A DNA stretch of 64,000 bases from Streptomyces coeruleorubidus (GTDB lineage: Bacteria; Actinomycetota; Actinomycetes; Streptomycetales; Streptomycetaceae): contig NZ_CP023694.1 in NCBI RefSeq assembly GCF_008705135.1, forward strand, positions 9,213,001 through 9,277,000. Reading direction: 5' to 3'. A model generated the notes under the pieces. That model saw only the letters and a list, made by a program, of their open reading frames with translations. It did not search any database and was not told the DNA's origin. Position numbers and translations under genes: made by a program. Shown in pieces: positions 16,932-25,470 of this stretch (the first letter of the stretch is position 1; every line of letters begins with the position of its first letter).

Positions 16932-18197
16932 CTAGAGCCGTTCGATGTGGGGTGCGACGGCCATGACGCCGCGGGTGTCGAGCACGTAGGCGGCCTCGGC
17001 GGCGAGTCGCACGAGGTCGAACTCGCCGTGCGGGGTGAGCAGGACGACGGCGTCGAAGTCGGCGACGGTCGCCGGCGCGGTCGTTGTCCCGAAGGGAATC
17101 TCCCGGCAACCGCCGTCCGCCACCGGCAGATAGGGGTCTACGACGGTGACGTCGGCCCCCATCGCCCGCAGCCGGTCGGTGACTTCGACGGCCGGCGACT
17201 GGCGGGCGTCCGAGGTGTCCGGCTTGTACGCGGCCCCGAGGGCGAGGATGCGCGCCCCGTGCACGCTCCGCCGGAAGCGCCGGCTGAGGGCGTCCTGAAG
17301 CCGGCGCACCACATAGTCGGGCTGGCTCTCGTTGATGTCCTGGGCCAGCTCGATGAGCCGGAACGTCTGCCCGTGCCGTGCCTTGACGTGATGACTGAGG
17401 TAGACCGGGTCGATGGGCAGACAGTGCCCGCCCACACCGGGCCCGGGCAGGAACTTCGTGAACCCGAAGGGCTTGGTCGCGGCCAGCTCCAGCGTGTGCC
17501 ACACGTCCACGCCCAGCGTGTGGGCCATCCGCGAAAGCTCGTTGACCAGGGCGATGTTGACGTGCCGGTAGGTGTTCTCGAACACCTTGGCCAGCTCGGC
17601 CTCTTCCAGCCCCGAGGCGGGCACGGTGACATCGGTGACGGTGTCGTAGAACTCCTTCACCCGCCCCAGACAGCCCTCGGTCAGCCCGGCGACGATCTTC
17701 GGCGTGTTCTCCAGCCGCCAGTCGGCGTTGCCCGGGTCGATGCGCTCGGGACTGAACCCGACGTGGAAGTCCCGCCCGGCGACGAGGCCGGAGCCCTCCT
17801 CCAGTAACGGCACGAGCACATCGCGGGTGGTGCCGGGGTGGGTGGTCGACTCGAGCACGACGGTGGCACCCGGCTCGATCCACTCCGCGAGCACACGCCC
17901 GGCGTCCCGTACACAACTCAGGTCGGGCGCGCGGTCGGTCAACGGAGTAGGCACGGTGATGACGGCGACGTCGAAGCCCTTGAGGTCCTGCGGGTCCGAA
18001 CTGGCGGTGTAGGCGCCCGAAGCGAGCACCGCCTGAAGCCGGCTGGAGTCGATGTCCTCGACGTAGGACGAACCGGCGGCCAGCGCCTCGCAACGCGTCC
18101 GGTCGGGCTCGTAGCCGGTCACGGTATGACCGGCCTCGGCGGCCCTCACGGCCAGGGGCAGGCCGACATAGCCCTGCCCCAGCACACATATGTGCAT
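16932..18197 (-). CDS. UDP-glucose/GDP-mannose dehydrogenase-family enzyme
   Basis: 421 residues from the ATG at 18197, which follows GTGAGGAAA; the longer frame has no ribosome site. The NAD-binding motif VLGQGYVGLPLA opens the protein, ENTYRHVNIALVNEL marks the central domain, and the catalytic Cys is in GPGVGGHCLPIDP. The C-terminal domain carries ALGAAYKPDTSDARQSP. It oxidises a nucleotide sugar at C6 to the uronic acid with two NAD+; the exact sugar cannot be told. Operon with the membrane peptide and the GT2 synthase points to a uronic-acid-containing exopolysaccharide. Confidence 0.92.
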   Translation of the reverse strand: MHICVLGQGYVGLPLAVRAAEAGHTVTGYEPDRTRCEALAAGSSYVEDIDSSRLQAVLASGAYTASSDPQDLKGFDVAVITVPTPLTDRAPDLSCVRDAGRVLAEWIEPGATVVLESTTHPGTTRDVLVPLLEEGSGLVAGRDFHVGFSPERIDPGNADWRLENTPKIVAGLTEGCLGRVKEFYDTVTDVTVPASGLEEAELAKVFENTYRHVNIALVNELSRMAHTLGVDVWHTLELAATKPFGFTKFLPGPGVGGHCLPIDPVYLSHHVKARHGQTFRLIELAQDINESQPDYVVRRLQDALSRRFRRSVHGARILALGAAYKPDTSDARQSPAVEVTDRLRAMGADVTVVDPYLPVADGGCREIPFGTTTAPATVADFDAVVLLTPHGEFDLVRLAAEAAYVLDTRGVMAVAPHIERL

Positions 18198-18742
18198 GGT
18201 GGTTTTCCTCACCCCTGAAGTACGGCCGCCTGTTCCTGAAGCAGGCGGCCGTGGCGTGGTACTGCGTGAGAAGCGGTGTGGGAACGGCACCATCACCGCG
18301 TCACCGGTCTGCCAGGGCCCCCTGCCCGAGCGTGCGCAAAGCGCAACCAGTGATCTTCACAAATCCCCCTCATCTGTGGACCTTCATGGTTAAACAAAAA
18401 TTCGCTAGGCGGAACCCCCTTTACTGATTCGATATCTGTGAAGACTGCTGATCTGGGCGCGGGTTGGGTGGTGACGCGCGGTCAAGTGCCTGATCAGCAG
18501 CGCTTGTCTCATGTAGATGATCTTCATAATTCATGGGCTGGCGGATGGGGGTAGCGCTTCTCGGTGGATGCATTCGCGAATTTCGCGCGCCCCCATGTGC
18601 GCCCCCGGCACCACCCCTTCCGCAAAGCTGCGGTTACCCGGGGTTAGTCGAGGCTGGACGACTTCCTGAGGCTGAGACAGGTGGTCCACGGGCATCGCGT
18701 AGAGGGCGTTGCCGATGACCGCTGCGGCTGATGTGTGCCGAG
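18198..18742. other. Long intergenic stretch upstream of the exopolysaccharide operon
   Basis: About 545 bp. An AT-richer segment at 18340-18440 (AAACAAAAATTCGCTA) is the likely promoter area for the operon. Short GC-rich ORFs between 18530 and 18740 have no coding support. No repeat noticed. Confidence 0.4.
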
Positions 18743-19110
18743 TCACGCGCTCAAGGTGCTGCCCAAGTTGCCCAGATCACAGCGTAAATGTCCATTTGTC
18801 GCGGCGAGTGCCAGAAGGGCCGGCTCCAGGAGGCGGGAGCCCACCTCGATGTAGGTACCGGTGGTGGTGAGGTCCTGGCCGCTGGAGCAGAAGATCACGG
18901 AGCTGAGGGTGACGTTGAGCGCCTTCTCGAACCGCTTGCCGGTGAACCGATTGTGCGTGGGGTCCTGTGGGTCGTCCAGAGCCAAGCACCCGCGGGGAGA
19001 CCAACGGCTGACGCGGTGCGTTGTCCGGGAGCGGTTCCCGAGGTGAAGGCCGCGAAGAACCGGGTGCACCCTGAGGTACGGGTTGGTGCCGGACACCTCG
19101 GCGAGGAACG
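18743..19110 (-). pseudogene. Fragment of an unrecognised protein
   Basis: The minus frame reads FLAEVSGTNPYLRVHPVLRG, SPRGCLALDDPQDPTHNRFT, GKRFEKALNVTLSSVIFCSS, GQDLTTTGTYIEVGSRLLEP and ALLALAATNGHL, then stops at 18743. Amino-acid usage is varied and plausible for a real protein, but upstream of about 19110 the frame runs antisense to an unrelated remnant, so the N-terminus is lost. I cannot name the family. Confidence 0.4.
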
Positions 19111-19111
19111 T

Positions 19112-19305
19112 CTCGTCGTCGTTCTCACTCTCGACTTCGGATCCCCTGGCGCTTCGCCTAACCTGCCACCGGCTTCGGCGGCGTCGGTCGAACTGTTGGA
19201 GAGAGCGGCACTGGCCGCCGCTGCGACGCCGCAGACGAAGGTGCAACTCCCTAGAGGGCCGAAGGACTCCGCAACGCAGCGCAGTACACCGATGACAGCC
19301 AGCAT
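19112..19305 (+). pseudogene. Deletion remnant of a CU044_5270-family gene
   Basis: The DNA closely follows part of the gene at 46962-47960: TCGTCGTTCT(C/T)ACTCTCGACTTCGG, then ASVELLERAAL and the codons up to CAGACGAAGGTG (19229-19241), equivalent to 47296-47307. It then jumps to sequence equivalent to 47952-48017 beyond that gene's stop (GAAGGACTCCGCAAC ... AGCATGC). About 640 bp of coding sequence is thus missing between the two blocks. Confidence 0.75.
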
Positions 19306-19319
19306 GCAAGGGTCGAACC

Positions 19320-19495
19320 AAAAGCGCAGCCAGGATCCGTTCCCAGGTGCCGTCCACGGCCCACCTGAGCAGTCGCTTATGAGCGGTCTGAAACGGGCCC
19401 AGCTCATCCGGCAGATCTCGCCAGGGCGAGCCGGTGCGGTACTTCAACGCGATGGCCTCAAGGGTGCGGCGTTGGTCGGCCCATCGGCCGCGACC
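19320..19495 (-). pseudogene. IS5-family transposase N-terminal fragment
   Basis: Minus frame: WADQRRTLEAIALKYRTGSP, WRDLPDELGPFQTAHKRLLR and WAVDGTWERILAALL. This is the N-terminal region of IS5-type transposases (WRDLP...G...T...R..RW...G.W). Nothing of the catalytic core is left. Its upstream edge cuts the hypothetical gene ending here. Confidence 0.75.
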
Positions 19496-19761
19496 GCGCG
19501 CAGCTCCGCGAGGAACCGCGCCGGCGGCACACGGAGCGCGGCGGTGTGGCGAGGAAGCACTCGCGGCATCGGGTCGAGCCAGCGGGGCCCGTGGTCCCGG
19601 TCGTGGAGCACGCCGCTGGTGCGGGACGGCCGGCCGCAGGCGAAGCAGGGCGGCTCCTGCTGCATTCGCGCCCAGGTCTGGGCGAAGCGGGGCGCGGGCG
19701 GGGCAGGGGAGAGGGAGGCCGGGTCGACGCCCAGCTTGCGGGCGGCCTCCTCGTGGTTCAT
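19490..19761 (-). pseudogene. Hypothetical protein truncated by an IS5 fragment
   Basis: From ATG 19761: MNHEEAARKLGVDPASLSP, FAQTWARMQQEPPCFACGRP, then RDHGPRWLDPMPRVLPRHTA. The CFACG pair and a later His/Asp could bind a metal. After about residue 88 the frame enters the IS5 fragment out of phase. A similar 'MNHEEAARKLGVDP' start is familiar from Streptomyces proteins of unknown role, but I cannot place it. The C-terminus is probably lost. Confidence 0.45.
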
Positions 19762-19828
19762 GCCTGCTCCGCGGGGTGGGGTGGGGTGGGGGTGGGCTGT
19801 GTGGCGCCCCGATCATAGAATAGAACGC

Positions 19829-20164
19829 ATGAACGATTCCGGGGTGTCGCGACTCGCGCTGCTCCGTTTCCTGGAGCGCGTGCAGGAGCGTGACCTGGCC
19901 CGCACTCGCAGGTGGATCGTCGATGAGGAACGCCGTGAAGCGGAGCGGCGTGTCGGTGAAGCGCGGCGCCCGCCGATGCCCGAGTGGCTGATCGAGCGGG
20001 GCCTGGACCGCAGCAACATCGTTGCCGTACACACGGGTGAGTGCTGGGACCCGGGCAAGCGGGTGAAGCCCGCGACCAGGGCGCAGGCGATCGAGGCGCT
20101 ACGTCATCAGGTGCCGGCGTGTACGAAGTGCAGGCCGGACACGGCGCTCGGCATCGAGGTCTAG
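19829..20164 (+). CDS. DUF6233 protein
   Basis: 111 residues from the ATG at 19829. N-terminal helix RLALLRFLERVQERDLARTR, middle PEWLIERGLDRSNIVAVHTG, then ECWDPGKRVKPATRAQAIEA and a Cys pair CTKCRPDTALGIEV. This is the full-length version of the fragment at 3932-4201. The family is confined to Streptomyces and relatives, and its role is unknown; the conserved CW and CxxC suggest a small metal-binding protein. No clear ribosome site precedes the ATG, and the 3' end overlaps the Ku remnant on the other strand by four bases. Confidence 0.75.
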   Translation: MNDSGVSRLALLRFLERVQERDLARTRRWIVDEERREAERRVGEARRPPMPEWLIERGLDRSNIVAVHTGECWDPGKRVKPATRAQAIEALRHQVPACTKCRPDTALGIEV

Positions 20165-20957
20165 GCGCTGCGCGGCCAGCGCCTGGACGTGTTCTTTGCC
20201 GCTGCCTTCTTCGTGGTCTTCTTCGCCGCCGTCTTCTTGGCCGGCTGCTTCTTCGCGGCCGTCTTCTTCGGCATCTCGTGCACGTCGGCGTCCTCGCCGC
20301 GCGAGGCCCTGGCCTTCTCGACGGACTCGGTCAGGGCGGCCATCAAGTCGACGACCTGCCCCGGCTTCGACTCCGGCTCCCGAAGCTTCGGCGGCTCGCG
20401 GTCCTCCCGCTTGGCCTCGATGATCTGCTCAAGGGCCTCCGTGTAAGTGTCCTGGAACTCCTCGGTCCTCGCGGGTCATGCTGTCCATGAGCGCGAGCGC
20501 ACCGTCGATCTCCTCGTCGCTGAGCTCGACCGGCGGCGGCAGCAGTTCCTCTGGCGACCTGATCTCGTCGGGCCAGCGCATGGCGTGCAGAACGATGACG
20601 TCCTCGCGGACCCGGAGGAGCCCGAGGCATTCGCGGCCGGACCAGGCGTACTTCGCGACGGCCACCTTGCTGCTCCGGTCGAGGGCCATGCGCAGCAGCT
20701 TGTACGGCTTCGCGGCGACCTGCCCGCTCGGTGCCAGGTAGTAGCCCTCGCCGATCTTCAGGGGGTCGACGGACTCCAGAGGCACGAAGGCGACGATCTC
20801 GATGGCCTTCGCCGTCGGCAGCGGCAGGTCGCGCAGTCCTGATCGGGATGACCTGTTCTTTGGTCAGCTGGTAGCCCCTGCCGATCTCGCCCTGGTCGAC
20901 CTCACGGTCCTCGATCTCGCAGTACTTGCGCACTCGTACCCGGCCCATGTTCTCGGG
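20161..20957 (-). pseudogene. ku: Ku DNA-end-binding protein, broken
   Basis: Three frames together give a Ku protein: ENMGRVRVRKYCEIEDREVD and GRGYQLTKEQVIPI (about 20957-20838), then LPLPTAKAIE...VPLESVDPLKIGEGYYLAP through KPYKLLRMALDRSSKVAVAK and VIVLHAMRWPDEIRSPEELL (to about 20470), then EFQDTYTEALEQIIEAKR and a Lys/Ala-rich tail KKTAAKKQPAKKTAAKKTT. Ku with LigD repairs double-strand breaks by end joining. The first ~30 residues are missing and at least two frameshifts are needed, so the gene is dead. The break at its 5' side lies next to the recombinase trio at 21079. Confidence 0.85.
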
Positions 20958-21078
20958 GGGTTCCAGGACTGTGGTGTGACGTCGTACGGCACCTCCTCGT
21001 TGAGGTCGTAGGACAGGTTCTCCGGGGGTGTGGCTCTGCGGTGGATCGTTGCGATCGACTCGTGGACTAGGGGTACAA

Positions 21079-22242
21079 GTGCGTGCATTTCCTGTTCGGA
21101 TGCCTTCGGGCCCCCGGTACTGGACCGTGGTAGATGACGATCTTGAGGTCGTCGAGGACGCTGACCATTTCCTGCGGGAGATTCGGCTGGCGCGAGGGCG
21201 GGCGGAGCTGACGACGAAGGCGTACGCCGAGGGTCTCGTCTTGTTCTTGCGCTGGTGCGTGAGCACGGGGCGGGACTGGCGGACGGCGGCTCGCGAGATG
21301 GGGCTGTTCATCCTCTGGCTGAGGTGGACACCCGGCAACGGCGGGCAGCGCCAGGTCGTAGTGCCCGGGCCCGGGACCAAGCCGGTCCGCGGGGACACTC
21401 GGATCAACAAAGTGCTCACAGCCGTGCGGATGTTCCTGGTCCACGCGGTCATCAACAAGGCCGTGCAGGCCTCGGTGCTGGAGCAAATCTACGAACTGAG
21501 CGACGACCACGACCTGCCCTTGGCGGCCCGCGGTGAGAGTGGTGCGATGCGCCACCGTCTGCGAGCCCACCATCGACTCCAAGAACCCGAGACCGAGGTC
21601 GATCGAGCCAGCGATGAGGAGGTCATTGCGATGTTCCTCGCCTGCCGCTCGGCGCGCGACCGGCTGATCATGCTCCTGCTGTCCCGGGTCGGGCTACGTC
21701 CAGGGCAGGTCGCTGGCCTTCGTCGTTGTGATCCTCACCTGCTGCTGGACTCGTGGTCACTGGGCTGCCATGTCGAAGGCGCCCACGTGCATGTCGTCCG
21801 TCGTCAGAACGAGAACAACGCGTGGTCGAAGTCGAAGAAGTCGTGGGTGATGCCCGTGGACTTCCTGGTCGTGAAGGCATTCGACCAGTACGCGCTGGAA
21901 CGGCATGAGCGTCTGGAGTCCGACGGCAGCGACTTTCTGCTCGTCAACCTCTTCCGTCGCCCTCTGGGTGCGCCGATCTCTGCGGACGCAATCGGGGAGT
22001 TGTGCGAGTCGTTGTCTCGGCGGGCGGGGCTGGGCCGCAGGGTGGGGCCTCGGATGTGCCGGCACGCGATGGCCAGCAACGTTGTCGACGCGGGCGGCAA
22101 GTTGGACGAGGTTCAGATGCTCCTGGGGCACAAGCACCCCGAATCCGCGCGCCCCTACTTGCATCCGGCGGCATCACGGCTGCGTGAGGCAGTCAACCGT
22201 GTCCCCTCGCCGCGAGAGCTGGGCGGGGAGGGCGCCCGATGA
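21079..22242 (+). CDS. Tyrosine recombinase, first member of a Tn554-like trio (TnpA-like)
   Basis: 387 residues from GTG 21079, chosen because AGGGG lies 5 bp upstream; an ATG at 21100 has no ribosome site. The core-binding domain (LTTKAYAEGLVLFLRWCVST) precedes the catalytic domain: LLSRVGLRPGQVAGLRRCDP (first Arg), a basic segment NAWSKSKKSWVMP, PRMCRHAMASNVVDAG, VQMLLGHKHPE and the Tyr in SARPYLHPA. The usual HxxR box reads RMCR here. The stop overlaps the next ATG as ATGA. Three consecutive recombinase/accessory genes in this order define Tn554-type units, which integrate site-specifically. Confidence 0.85.
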   Translation: MRAFPVRMPSGPRYWTVVDDDLEVVEDADHFLREIRLARGRAELTTKAYAEGLVLFLRWCVSTGRDWRTAAREMGLFILWLRWTPGNGGQRQVVVPGPGTKPVRGDTRINKVLTAVRMFLVHAVINKAVQASVLEQIYELSDDHDLPLAARGESGAMRHRLRAHHRLQEPETEVDRASDEEVIAMFLACRSARDRLIMLLLSRVGLRPGQVAGLRRCDPHLLLDSWSLGCHVEGAHVHVVRRQNENNAWSKSKKSWVMPVDFLVVKAFDQYALERHERLESDGSDFLLVNLFRRPLGAPISADAIGELCESLSRRAGLGRRVGPRMCRHAMASNVVDAGGKLDEVQMLLGHKHPESARPYLHPAASRLREAVNRVPSPRELGGEGAR

Positions 22243-24737
22243 AAGTGACCGCTGCTCCGCTCCGGCCCACAGCGGGCTCGGAGGAGGACAAGGACGCCAG
22301 CAGGACCGCGGAATTGCGGGCCGCGGTGGGTCAGGAAATTCTGGACCTGCTGGGCTGGTCGGACGAGGTCGGGATGCTGTTCTTCCCTTACGACCACCAC
22401 CTCCTGGGCATGCCGAAGTGCAGGGTGACGGGCTGCTCGCAGGCCAGTGTTGCCCGACAACTGTGCGAGGGGTGCCGACTGCGGTGGAGGCAGGCAGGCA
22501 GGCCCGACGTGGACGAGTACGTGGAGCATGCTCGCCCCGGTACGCGCCGGACCGGGGTTGAGGACTGTTCGGTGAAGGGATGCCCGCGGCCATTCCAGTC
22601 ATGGAGAAAACCGGTCTGCTCGACCCACCTCGGCCAGCTCACCCGGCTTCAGGTCACGTTGGAGGAGTTCCTGGTCCGCGACGATGTTGTCCCCCTGCCG
22701 GCCTTCGGGCACTGCGAGGTCCTGGCCTGCCACCGCAAGCGAGACGGCAGATCCCCGTACTGCCATGGCCATCGCGTCCGCTGGTCCTCGGCCGTCAAAC
22801 GCGGACTGAGCACACACGACGAAGCCCGATGGCGGCGTACTACCGCGCCTGTCTCGGCAAACAACGAGGTCAGCCTGCGCGGGCTGGCCGACCGGGTGGT
22901 CGCGGAAATCCTCTACGGCATCCAGGCCCGTACCCGAGAGGGGCTGCACACGACGCAGCCCGTGCTCCGGACGCTCACCAACCGGCTGCGCGAGCTCGAA
23001 TTGCCCTCGCTGACCGCGGTGGACCTAGACCAGGTATCCCGCGGCGAACGGGGGTTCTGCAGCAGCCTGGTCACCCAAGTCGGCCGCTTCGGGCTCACCC
23101 CGGAGGGCGAACGGGCCAAGGACGTGTGGAACGGCGCCGTCTTCGGCCATGCCGGCTATCTGCGCTTCACCGGGATCCACCAGCCGTGGCTCCGCAGTGC
23201 CGCAAAGGAATGGGCGTTCTTCTCCCTGCCTCAGCGCCGCGGCAAGGCCATCGCCACATGCCAAGAAGTCGTCAGCGCTTTCGCACTCCTCTCCGAAAGC
23301 CTGCAGCTGCAGCGCGAGGACTGCGGCAACGACATCCAGGCCGTGGGCCGCAGAGACATCACCGCCTTCACCAACCGGCTGAGCTATCTGCGCCACACCG
23401 GCGTCATCTCAGCCCGCAGAACAGTGGTCATCAGCCGATACGTACGCAGCAACCTGGCCCGAATGCGGTCTCTGGGCCTGACCCGCTCCGGCGAACCGCT
23501 GCACGGCTTGCCGGACGACTTCGCCCTCTTGGCCGAGGACATCCCCGACGACCCCGAGGACACTGAAGCAGGCAAAGACCTCCCGCCCGAGGTCATGCGT
23601 CAAGTCTGCGAACACCTGCCCTCACTCGCCGGCACGAAGCGGAACGGCAACGAGAACCGAGTGGCCACAGAACTGCTGATCGACACCGGCAGGCGGCCCA
23701 CCGAGATCTGCCAACTGCGCTGGGACTGCCTCGAACAGGACAGCACCGGCCAGAACGTCCTGATCTACGACAACTACAAGTCCGGCCGCAAAGGACGGCG
23801 ACTGCCGATCTCCCAGGCAACCGCAGGAGTGATCACCAGGCAGCAGGAGCTGATCCGCACCGACTTCCCCCTGACTCCCACCGCTGAGCTGATGCTCCTG
23901 CCGACACGGGTAGGCAACCCCCACGGCCGCAAAGCGATCGGGGCCGGCTGGCTGTCCGGCCGCCACCGCGAATGGATCCAGTCACTGCCCGAGTTCCTGG
24001 TTCCCACCCGCGTCGAGATCAATGGGCAGCAGGTCACCAAGATGCTGCCCTTCGAAAAGCCCAAGATCTTCCTCTACGCCTACCGGCACACCTACTGCCA
24101 GCGGCATGCTGACCAGGGCATCCAGCCCGATGTCCTCCAAAGCCTGATGGACCATCGCCAACTGGCAACTACTCAGCGTTACTACCGGGTCGGTGAGCAG
24201 CGCAAACGCGAGGCCGTCGACCGCGTATCGACGATGCAGTTCGACCGCCACGGCAACCGCACCTGGCGGCAAGCCAAGGAACTGCTGGACGACGAGTACG
24301 CACGCCGCGCCGTCGGCGAAGTTCAGGCACCCTACGGCGTCTGCGTCGAGCCGTCCAACGTCGCGGCCGGCGGACACGCCTGCGCTGTCCGATTCCGCTG
24401 CATCGGCTGCGACGACTTCCGCACCGACGCTTCCTACCTCCCCGACCTGGAGGCATACCTCGCCGACCTGCTGCGAAACCGAGAGCGCCTAGCCGCGTTC
24501 ACCTCCGCCGACGACTGGGCAAAAGCCGAGGCCACACCCTCCGATGAGGAAATCACCCGGGTCCGTCGTCTGGTCCGGCGTGTCCGAGAGGACCTCGACG
24601 CCCTCACCGACGAGGACCGCGCGCAGATCAAGGAAGCCACCAGCGTCCTGCGCCGCAGCCGACGGCACATCGTCGGCCTCGGGATGCCCCGCGTCGGACC
24701 ACCCATGCCCGACTTCCATCCCGGCAGAACAGCATGA
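22239..24737 (+). CDS. Large tyrosine recombinase with N-terminal zinc-knuckle repeats (TnpB-like)
   Basis: 832 residues, longer than typical Tn554 TnpB (about 630). Residues 65-190 hold three similar Cys clusters: CRVTGC...LCEGC, CSVKGC...VCSTH and CEVLACHR...YCHGH, each C-x4-C followed by C-x2-C/H. The catalytic domain has LIDTGRRPTEICQLRWDCLE, YKSGRKGRRLPIS, the characteristic FLYAYRHTYCQRHADQGI, LMDHRQLATTQRYYRV with the Tyr. A C-terminal cluster (GVCVEPSN...HACAVRFRCIGCDDF) may bind another metal. Overlaps both neighbours by four bases, so the trio is translated as a unit. Confidence 0.87.
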   Translation: MKVTAAPLRPTAGSEEDKDASRTAELRAAVGQEILDLLGWSDEVGMLFFPYDHHLLGMPKCRVTGCSQASVARQLCEGCRLRWRQAGRPDVDEYVEHARPGTRRTGVEDCSVKGCPRPFQSWRKPVCSTHLGQLTRLQVTLEEFLVRDDVVPLPAFGHCEVLACHRKRDGRSPYCHGHRVRWSSAVKRGLSTHDEARWRRTTAPVSANNEVSLRGLADRVVAEILYGIQARTREGLHTTQPVLRTLTNRLRELELPSLTAVDLDQVSRGERGFCSSLVTQVGRFGLTPEGERAKDVWNGAVFGHAGYLRFTGIHQPWLRSAAKEWAFFSLPQRRGKAIATCQEVVSAFALLSESLQLQREDCGNDIQAVGRRDITAFTNRLSYLRHTGVISARRTVVISRYVRSNLARMRSLGLTRSGEPLHGLPDDFALLAEDIPDDPEDTEAGKDLPPEVMRQVCEHLPSLAGTKRNGNENRVATELLIDTGRRPTEICQLRWDCLEQDSTGQNVLIYDNYKSGRKGRRLPISQATAGVITRQQELIRTDFPLTPTAELMLLPTRVGNPHGRKAIGAGWLSGRHREWIQSLPEFLVPTRVEINGQQVTKMLPFEKPKIFLYAYRHTYCQRHADQGIQPDVLQSLMDHRQLATTQRYYRVGEQRKREAVDRVSTMQFDRHGNRTWRQAKELLDDEYARRAVGEVQAPYGVCVEPSNVAAGGHACAVRFRCIGCDDFRTDASYLPDLEAYLADLLRNRERLAAFTSADDWAKAEATPSDEEITRVRRLVRRVREDLDALTDEDRAQIKEATSVLRRSRRHIVGLGMPRVGPPMPDFHPGRTA

Positions 24738-25249
24738 CCAACATGAGCGACGGCCGGCGGGCCGACTCGGCCCGCCGCCGTGAACGGGTCCTCAAGGCCC
24801 TGGACACAATGCTGCGAAGCGACGCCGACATCACCGTTTCGGCACTCGCCCGCACCGCGCGAGTGGACCGCACCTTCCTCTACCGGCACCGCGACCTCCT
24901 CCAACGCGTCCACACGGCCGCGGCCGCCCCTCCGCAGGAGGCGCGGATCGCCGCTGTCAGCCGGGCCTCCCTGCAGGCCGACCTGGCCAACGCGCTGGAA
25001 CGGAACAAACGCCTTGCCACGCGGGTTCGGCAGTTGGAGAAGCGCCTCTCTCAGACCCTCGGCGAGGCTGCCTGGGCCGAGTCGGGCCTTGGGGCGCCGG
25101 CCGACATCGACCAACTTCAGCAACGCATCACGATGCTGGAACAGAACCTCGCCGACATCCAAGGCCAGCTCGATGAACGTGACGATGAACTGGAGGCTGC
25201 CCGAGCGGCCAACCGAGAACTGACCCGCGCCTTGAATCAGCGCGCGTGA
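24734..25249 (+). CDS. DUF6262-type accessory protein (TnpC-like)
   Basis: 171 residues; the ATG overlaps the previous stop (ATGA). Residues 10-60 resemble a TetR-like helix-turn-helix (RRERVLKALDTMLRSDADIT, VSALARTARVDRTFLYRHRD). The rest is a long coiled coil (LQADLANALERNKRLATRVR, QLQQRITMLEQNLADIQGQL). In Tn554, TnpC is the small third protein that affects integration orientation and efficiency, and related actinobacterial proteins are annotated DUF6262. The gene order and overlaps support this role. Confidence 0.8.
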   Translation: MTNMSDGRRADSARRRERVLKALDTMLRSDADITVSALARTARVDRTFLYRHRDLLQRVHTAAAAPPQEARIAAVSRASLQADLANALERNKRLATRVRQLEKRLSQTLGEAAWAESGLGAPADIDQLQQRITMLEQNLADIQGQLDERDDELEAARAANRELTRALNQRA

Positions 25250-25470
25250 CCTCCGACGCCCGCGGCTGGGAAGCCCGTCGAACCCGTGAAAGCGGCCGGC
25301 AAGCCCAAACCCATACGCATCCGGCGAATGCAGCCACAAGCGATCCGCCTGGCCCCCGCCGCCTTACGCTGATTACCGAAGCGGGGTGTCCTGGAGCGAC
25401 CCGGCCGGGCGCACGACACGCGGCTGACGAGAGCCGAGGTCACTCGGCAGGAACTGCTATTCGCGTGGGA
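25250..25470. other. Spacer after the recombinase trio; possible element end
   Basis: 220 bp with no gene. If the trio is a Tn554-like element, one attachment end should lie here or upstream of 21079. No inverted repeats are expected for the family, and I could not fix the boundary. Confidence 0.3.

Noticed and set aside
15400..18189. A 929-codon open frame spanning the glycosyltransferase and reading through the dehydrogenase gene
   Set aside because: Its first half is the dehydrogenase gene in the wrong frame (Arg/Gly/Ala-rich text without motifs). Only the part below 16734 has GT2 motifs.
18788..20164. A 458-codon plus frame ending in DUF6233
   Set aside because: Only the last 111 codons are coding; the rest crosses several unrelated remnants.
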